This document shows positions 59,399-64,000 of a stretch of 64,000 bases of DNA, piece by piece (the first letter of the stretch is position 1; every line of letters starts with the position of its first letter). Source of the DNA: Bullera alba (lineage: Eukaryota; Basidiomycota; Tremellomycetes; Tremellales; Bulleraceae); NCBI GenBank assembly GCA_001600095.1, contig BCIX01000002.1:744001-808000 (forward strand). Direction: 5' to 3'. Below the pieces are notes generated by a model. That model saw only the letters and a list, made by a program, of their open reading frames with translations, was not told the origin of the DNA and searched no databases. A program made the position numbers and the translations under genes.

Positions 59399-60000
59399 TG
59401 TGTTTGTTGTTCGGGATGAAAAGTATGGGAGATTCTGGTCTGCAGGGGGAAGAACTTTGCATGGGTATCTAACGTGTCCTCGCGGTCCCCCTTATATATT
59501 TCTTGACCAGACACTAGCCATGGTGAGAATTCGTGCACCCGAGCAGTCCCCGCTGTACATCTCCTATGACGTGCCAGTTGGCTTCTAAAGTTATCGCTTC
59601 ACCCCTGTCAGCCACACAGGTACACAGGTGCCACATGCCACTCCCTCACTCCATGCCGGCGCCTGCGCCTGCCTGCGACCTCCCATGACACCCCTCTGAC
59701 TCCCAGTGACTCCCTCGGCCCTTACATACGCCCTCACTTCGCGTAAGGACTGCTATCTCGCCTCCACCTCCACAGATGACGCAGGAACGCAGGAATCAGG
59801 CACGGCAACCCATCGATCGCTGGAATCCGAATTGGTAAATTGCGGGTGATAAGACAAAGCCCGCTCGGTGGCAGGTCCCGCTTCCGCCACGTCAGAGGGT
59901 TGCTTCAGCTCGTCGGTGCAAGCTCACTGACAGCCAAGTCCAACTAACAGCGGTTGATGCTAGCCTTGCTCCTTACGTCTTCTCTCAACACATCGCAGTT
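59399..60000. promoter_or_regulatory. divergent region SDR / GET2
   Basis: 602 bp between genes transcribed away from each other. The sequence around 59640-59770 is pyrimidine-rich with repeated CTCCC/CCTGCG words. No gene recognised. Confidence 0.5.
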
Positions 60001-61294
60001 ATGTCTGAATCAGCGGGTCAAAGCGAAGCTGCGCGAAGAGCCGCGGCTCGTAAAGCCAAAATCCTAGCTCGGGGCAATACCGGTCTCCAGAAATTAGCTC
60101 AAACAGCAAGAGGGGATGAGGCAGAGACACTATATGGCGGCGATGGTGGGTCAGCTGGCTGTTCAATCACACGGCGATGAGCTGATGATTCTGTGCCTTT
60201 CATAGCTGGTCCTTCCACGTCTTCCACTCCCGCTGCACAAACACCTTCGAAAGAGGTTCCCAATAGCTCTGGCGGTCCTTCTTGGGTGCCACCACAGCCG
60301 ACTGGAGCTACCAGACCAACCGGCCCCAGTGTCAGGCCACAACAGGCTCAAATGACGGCCGAGCAGCAGCAAATGGCAGAACAGCTCTCAGCGATGTTTG
60401 GCGGTGCAAATCCCTTTGGTGGAGCCGGCGGCGAGGGCGGTATGCCTGAGATGTCACGACTACTGGCGCAGATGATGGGCGGGATGGATCCTACTGCGGG
60501 CGCAGGTGGTCAAAACTTGCTCGGCGACCTCGATGATCCCGCTGGTCTGGGAGGACAACCGGGACCGAACGCGAACCCCTTCGCAGGCCTTGGTGGGCTC
60601 GGTGGATTGGGCGGAATGGGGGATGGCGGTGGATTACCTCCTAATCTCTTTGGGGAGGGCGGATTCCCTGGCTTCCCCGGGATGCCAGGTTTGGGCGGAG
60701 CAGCACAGAAGACCAAGGTCGCGAAATACTTTCCTATCGCCCACGTCGTCGCAATGGGGCTCTTGGCCGTGTTCAGCGTGACGTGGTGGGAGCCTGCTCT
60801 GAGGGCGACTCGGTGGGGTCATCTGCTGGACTCTGGAGGTATCGCGGGAAGATGGTACGGTCTAGCTGGCGGACGGGGTGTCGTCAGGTTGATCAAGAAT
60901 GACGTGTTGGGGATGATTGAACCTATCGTAAGTGCAGACTATACCCACCTCACCACACACCCGCTAACGACGGGCGGTTTCAGGCCATCTTCTGGGCATT
61001 CTCGACGGTTGAATTGATACTCCAGACGACACGATTTATGATCTTCAAAGTGGGTCATCTCCAATCATTGCACTTGGCCGATCGCTGATCTCGCTGTAGT
61101 CCCCACCACCACCACACTCGCTGATCTCCAACTTCCTCCCCCTCATGCCGCCCAAAATTGCGAAACCGCTCGTCACGGGGTCGCGATACCTCAACCTCCT
61201 CGTGCAGACTTACAAAGACGGAGCGCTGTTGGTCTTCCTCCTCGGCTTGACCACCATCTATGCGCAGTGGGCACACACCCCTCTTGTGTCGTGA
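60001..61294 (+). CDS. GET2: GET complex subunit Get2-like ER membrane receptor
   Basis: Get2, with Get1, forms the ER receptor for the Get3 ATPase that delivers tail-anchored proteins. The N terminus carries the Get3-binding basic motif RRAAARKAKILARGNTGLQK directly after a short acidic lead. A long Gly/Pro-rich cytosolic linker follows (MSRLLAQMMGGMDPTAGAGG and LGGLGGLGGMGDGGG). Three membrane spans are clear: FPIAHVVAMGLLAVFSVTWW, AIFWAFSTVELILQTTRF and GALLVFLLGLTTIYAQW. The number and C-terminal position of spans match Get2/CAMLG. Exon 1 is 60001-60145 and exon 2 starts at 60206; further introns are near 60931-60983 and 61051-61098. Stop TGA at 61292-61294. The gene converges with the CSC1-like gene. 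Confidence 0.85.
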
Positions 61295-61461
61295 TTTTCT
61301 GGTTCTGATGGGGCACAGGGTATATTATATGCATTGATAGATAGTGACAAAACGCTAGACAGATGTGTAGCTCGTCGTGTATCCGTTCATTGACCTAGTG
61401 TCCGTCTAAAATTGTTATTCTTCTAAGATCCTCGGTCTCCACTCATGTCCCCCATCTTGGC

Positions 61462-64000
61462 TTATGAAGCTCTTCCCGACAGGAGCGGCGAAGCAGCTTC
61501 CGTCCCTTCGCTGACCTTCTTGTCGTGTCGTTTTGGCTTTTCCGGATCTGTAATGACAAACAGGCCATATTGCCCAGAAAGCCTCAGTGCCTCTTTTTCC
61601 ATTACTCCTTTACCCTCATCACTAGGCAACCACACCACCGGTGACGTTGCCAGCAGTTCCGGTGGGTAGATCAACCCCTTCGTCGCTTCCGTCTGATCGT
61701 AGAAAAACACTGGTGGCGCATCGTCCGTATCCTCTTCATTGCGGTGTGAGGCGAACTCGGGTTTGGTATGACTTGCCTTCTCGGTTTGGAACATATCGTC
61801 GATGTCGTCCGTTGGAAGGGGCAGGGGGCAATCCATGGGCAGTCTGGACGTATAGCCGGGGAGTAGAGCCGTCAACCTAGCCAACATTGATGAATCGGAT
61901 ATCCGGTGTACAGATCGAGGTGCCTCGGATCCATTCGTCGCTGCAGCACCATCGCCGACCGCTGGATCGGTGACCTTGACCATCAAGTCCTTCTTTGCTT
62001 TGTCGAGAGCTTTTCTAGCGCTATCACTCAGGTGACTCCGTCGAGGGGAAGGATATCGCCTCGCTGTGAGAAATTCTGACAGAACGACAATGATGACTGA
62101 AACGCCAATACTAGCTCCACCGAGCCCCCACTCCCGTCGTCCTAGGAGTATGAGGCCAAATAGGAATGGCTGGACGCACAACACCCATCCGAACCGCCGT
62201 ATCGTCCACAAAGCGATCGTTGCGCCGGAATAACCACCAGATCGCTCGACAAAGGCGTAATCGACCATGTGGCGGTTGGCCACCATGGACAGGAACAGCA
62301 GGAGAAAGATTGGGATTGCCAATAGCGGAAACAGGAAGATCAGGGAGAAGGCATAGAAGACCGCGATGAGGAAAGGGATCATTGCGTATGCCGGGCGGAA
62401 TGACGCAGGCTCGAATACTGGTAGACGACTGCTCAGCCATCATCCTAAACGGTTGACAACGCCGCTGGCACGAAGCAACTCACGTCGGTAGCGCTGCCGA
62501 GGAGTCTTTGCTCGTGAGTGGCGCCGGAGGTATCGCCATAGCCTCCTCGGCTGGAGGAGGTAGATTGCAGGCACGATGATAGCCAGGTTCAGCAAAGTGA
62601 CGAAGACGAACCAGGCTACGAGAGTCAGCAGGGCCCGATGCTATAGCCGAGCTGAACTCACTGGAAAATACAGCTCCATCGCCAACGTATCTTGCCTGTT
62701 GGACATCAAGATCGAACGATTGCACGGCATACTCTAGCGCTGATACCGTGATGAGCCAGAATAGCGTGGTGAACAGCTAAACGCGTGAATTAGCATGTTT
62801 TTACCGGCCTTGGCTGCTGTCGTTTGAAGCTGTACTGACCAGAAGGTAGAATACTGCTTTATACGCGAGGATCTGCTGAGCAGACCGCGATGCCAGCTTG
62901 ACGTGCTTCGAGAATCCTGCCAAAGGTCAGCTATGAAAAAAAGCCCTGCTTTCGAGGACACTCACTGGAGACTGCGTAGACGGCAAGACTGACGGCGAGA
63001 CAGAGTGCTAGCGCAGGTACAAGCCCTTGAGCGATACCGCTGCCGAATCCATCGCTGGTTGCTAGAGGCCGAAGGAAACCAAGGTAATGAGCGAATCCTG
63101 GTGCCGTTGCTACAGTGAGAGCAATGAAAGGTATGACTGCAATTCATCAGTGAATGAAGACTCCTCGGATCGTCTTGGAACTCACTGATGATGCTCAAGC
63201 CGATACCGACAAGAAGGACTTTCAGCCAAAAGACTCCAGTACGAGGTCGAGCGTCGATGTTGGCCCAGATGATGTCTTGCTTTGTTCGGCCTTCAATCTG
63301 CCGAGCACGAGGAAAGTATCTCATTCCTCTGCCCACAAGGACCCAGCCCCTGATTCCCTCTCCCTTGGCGACAGAGGAGAAGGCTTCCCGCTGATGTTGC
63401 TCAATCTCTGCGTTGAGAGCTAGAAGCCCTATCCTGTGATCTCGGACATCGGCGTACTCCTCCCCTCGGGCGCTTGAGGAATGCGTCAGGTCACCCTGGG
63501 CGATGTGTTGCGGCGAGTGGCCCGAGTTCGGGACATGCTCGGCGCCAGGTGTACTGGTAGCACTATCATGGGTATCTGTGCTGCCGTGGCCAGTGGAGCT
63601 GATGGGATTGCCGTTCTCCGAATCGGGTGATGGATCAGGAACGTATTGTCCCGCTTCGTCAACCTTCACTCTTTCGCCAATTGAGAAACGCCTTGAATAC
63701 TGTGCCGAATTCCGATTGATTTCAACGAATCGCGAATTCCCGGCGCCGAGGGCGCTGGGTTGAGTCTCGTCGTGTTGCTGCGGTGATTCTTCTGGTAAGA
63801 GCGGGTGAGTACCTGTGTGAAGTAGTCAGCTGGAGGCTCCCTTGAGGCTCAAGCTGGGGACTTGTGCAACGCACTAGGTGGTCTCGCAATCACAGCCGGG
63901 GATGGCTCAATGACTTGCGGTCCAGGGGTGCGACCTGGGTTCTGAGAACGGTTCAGTCTCGGCTTCAACGTGAATCTGTGTCGCTCACCTCGGTCCACCA
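61462..64000 (-). CDS. CSC1/OSCA-like (DUF221) membrane channel protein, 5' end outside window
   Basis: The gene reads leftward and its start lies beyond the right edge. The part seen begins with a disordered N-terminal region, then QDIIWANIDARPRTGVFWLK. Membrane segments follow: VLLVGIGLSII, VPALALCLAVSLAVYAVS, AYKAVFYLLLFTTLFWLITV, FVTLLNLAIIVPAIYLL, MIPFLIAVFYAFSLIFLFPL, LAIPIFLLLFLSMVANRHMV and WVLCVQPFLFGLILL. 'IIWxNI' before the first span of the block and the final 'YAF...' helices recall the RSN1_7TM (DUF221) family of osmosensitive cation channels and TMEM63. A charged cytosolic tail of about 180 residues ends at 61462-61464. Resemblance is moderate; another multi-span transporter is possible. 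About six introns lie in the window. Confidence 0.6.

Overview
This window looks like nuclear chromosome sequence from a basidiomycete fungus, most probably a Tremellomycetes-type yeast (the Cryptococcus, Kwoniella and Tremella lineage). The lineage is inferred from gene architecture, not from a search. Almost every gene is cut by many short introns, mostly 35-60 nt. They usually start gtgagt or gtaagt, carry a CTGAC/CTAAC-like branch site and end in cag/tag. Genes lie close together on both strands, and the proteins are single-copy eukaryotic housekeeping families. There are no operons, CRISPR arrays or viral blocks. I saw no convincing transposon, rRNA or tRNA gene. One 18-base run of N (9909-9926) falls inside a gene.

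Left part (1-13 kb): a calpain-like fragment with a partly duplicated last exon; ribose-5-phosphate isomerase (RKI1); a candidate XLF/XRCC4-type end-joining protein; a TAF8/TAF3-like histone-fold protein; a large CRIB-domain protein without a kinase; the ribosome-associated Hsp70 SSZ1, whose start codon is split by an intron; a p24-alpha cargo receptor; and a small unknown gene.

Middle (15-33 kb): a GT31 galactosyltransferase with a very long serine-rich cytosolic tail; the 60S assembly factor NLE1/RSA4; mitochondrial cysteine desulfurase NFS1; the four-exon SUS1/ENY2; a PP2A-family catalytic subunit; the small-subunit processome protein KRR1; and a single-pass Ser/Thr-rich membrane protein.

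Right part (33-64 kb): an APSES-ankyrin (MBF-type) transcription factor with ACGCGT motifs in its own promoter; the spliceosomal protein PRP4; the DASH kinetochore subunit DUO1; an unusual homeodomain protein with two RFX-like modules; a GNAT acetyltransferase; the arginine methyltransferase SFM1; a secreted AA14-like copper oxygenase fused to three WSC domains; seryl-tRNA synthetase; the inner nuclear membrane protein SRC1/HEH1; septin CDC10; the GPI-anchor subunit PIG-P; a short-chain dehydrogenase; GET2; and a CSC1/OSCA-like channel that runs off the right edge.

The genes do not form one pathway. Themes that recur are ribosome biogenesis and translation (SSZ1, NLE1, KRR1, SES1, SFM1), cell cycle and chromosomes (APSES factor, DUO1, septin), secretion and membranes (p24, GET2, PIG-P, GT31) and transcription or nuclear export (SUS1, TAF-like, SRC1). 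Spliced models were built by eye. Where all exons were summed, the total was checked to be divisible by three, and this is stated in the entry.
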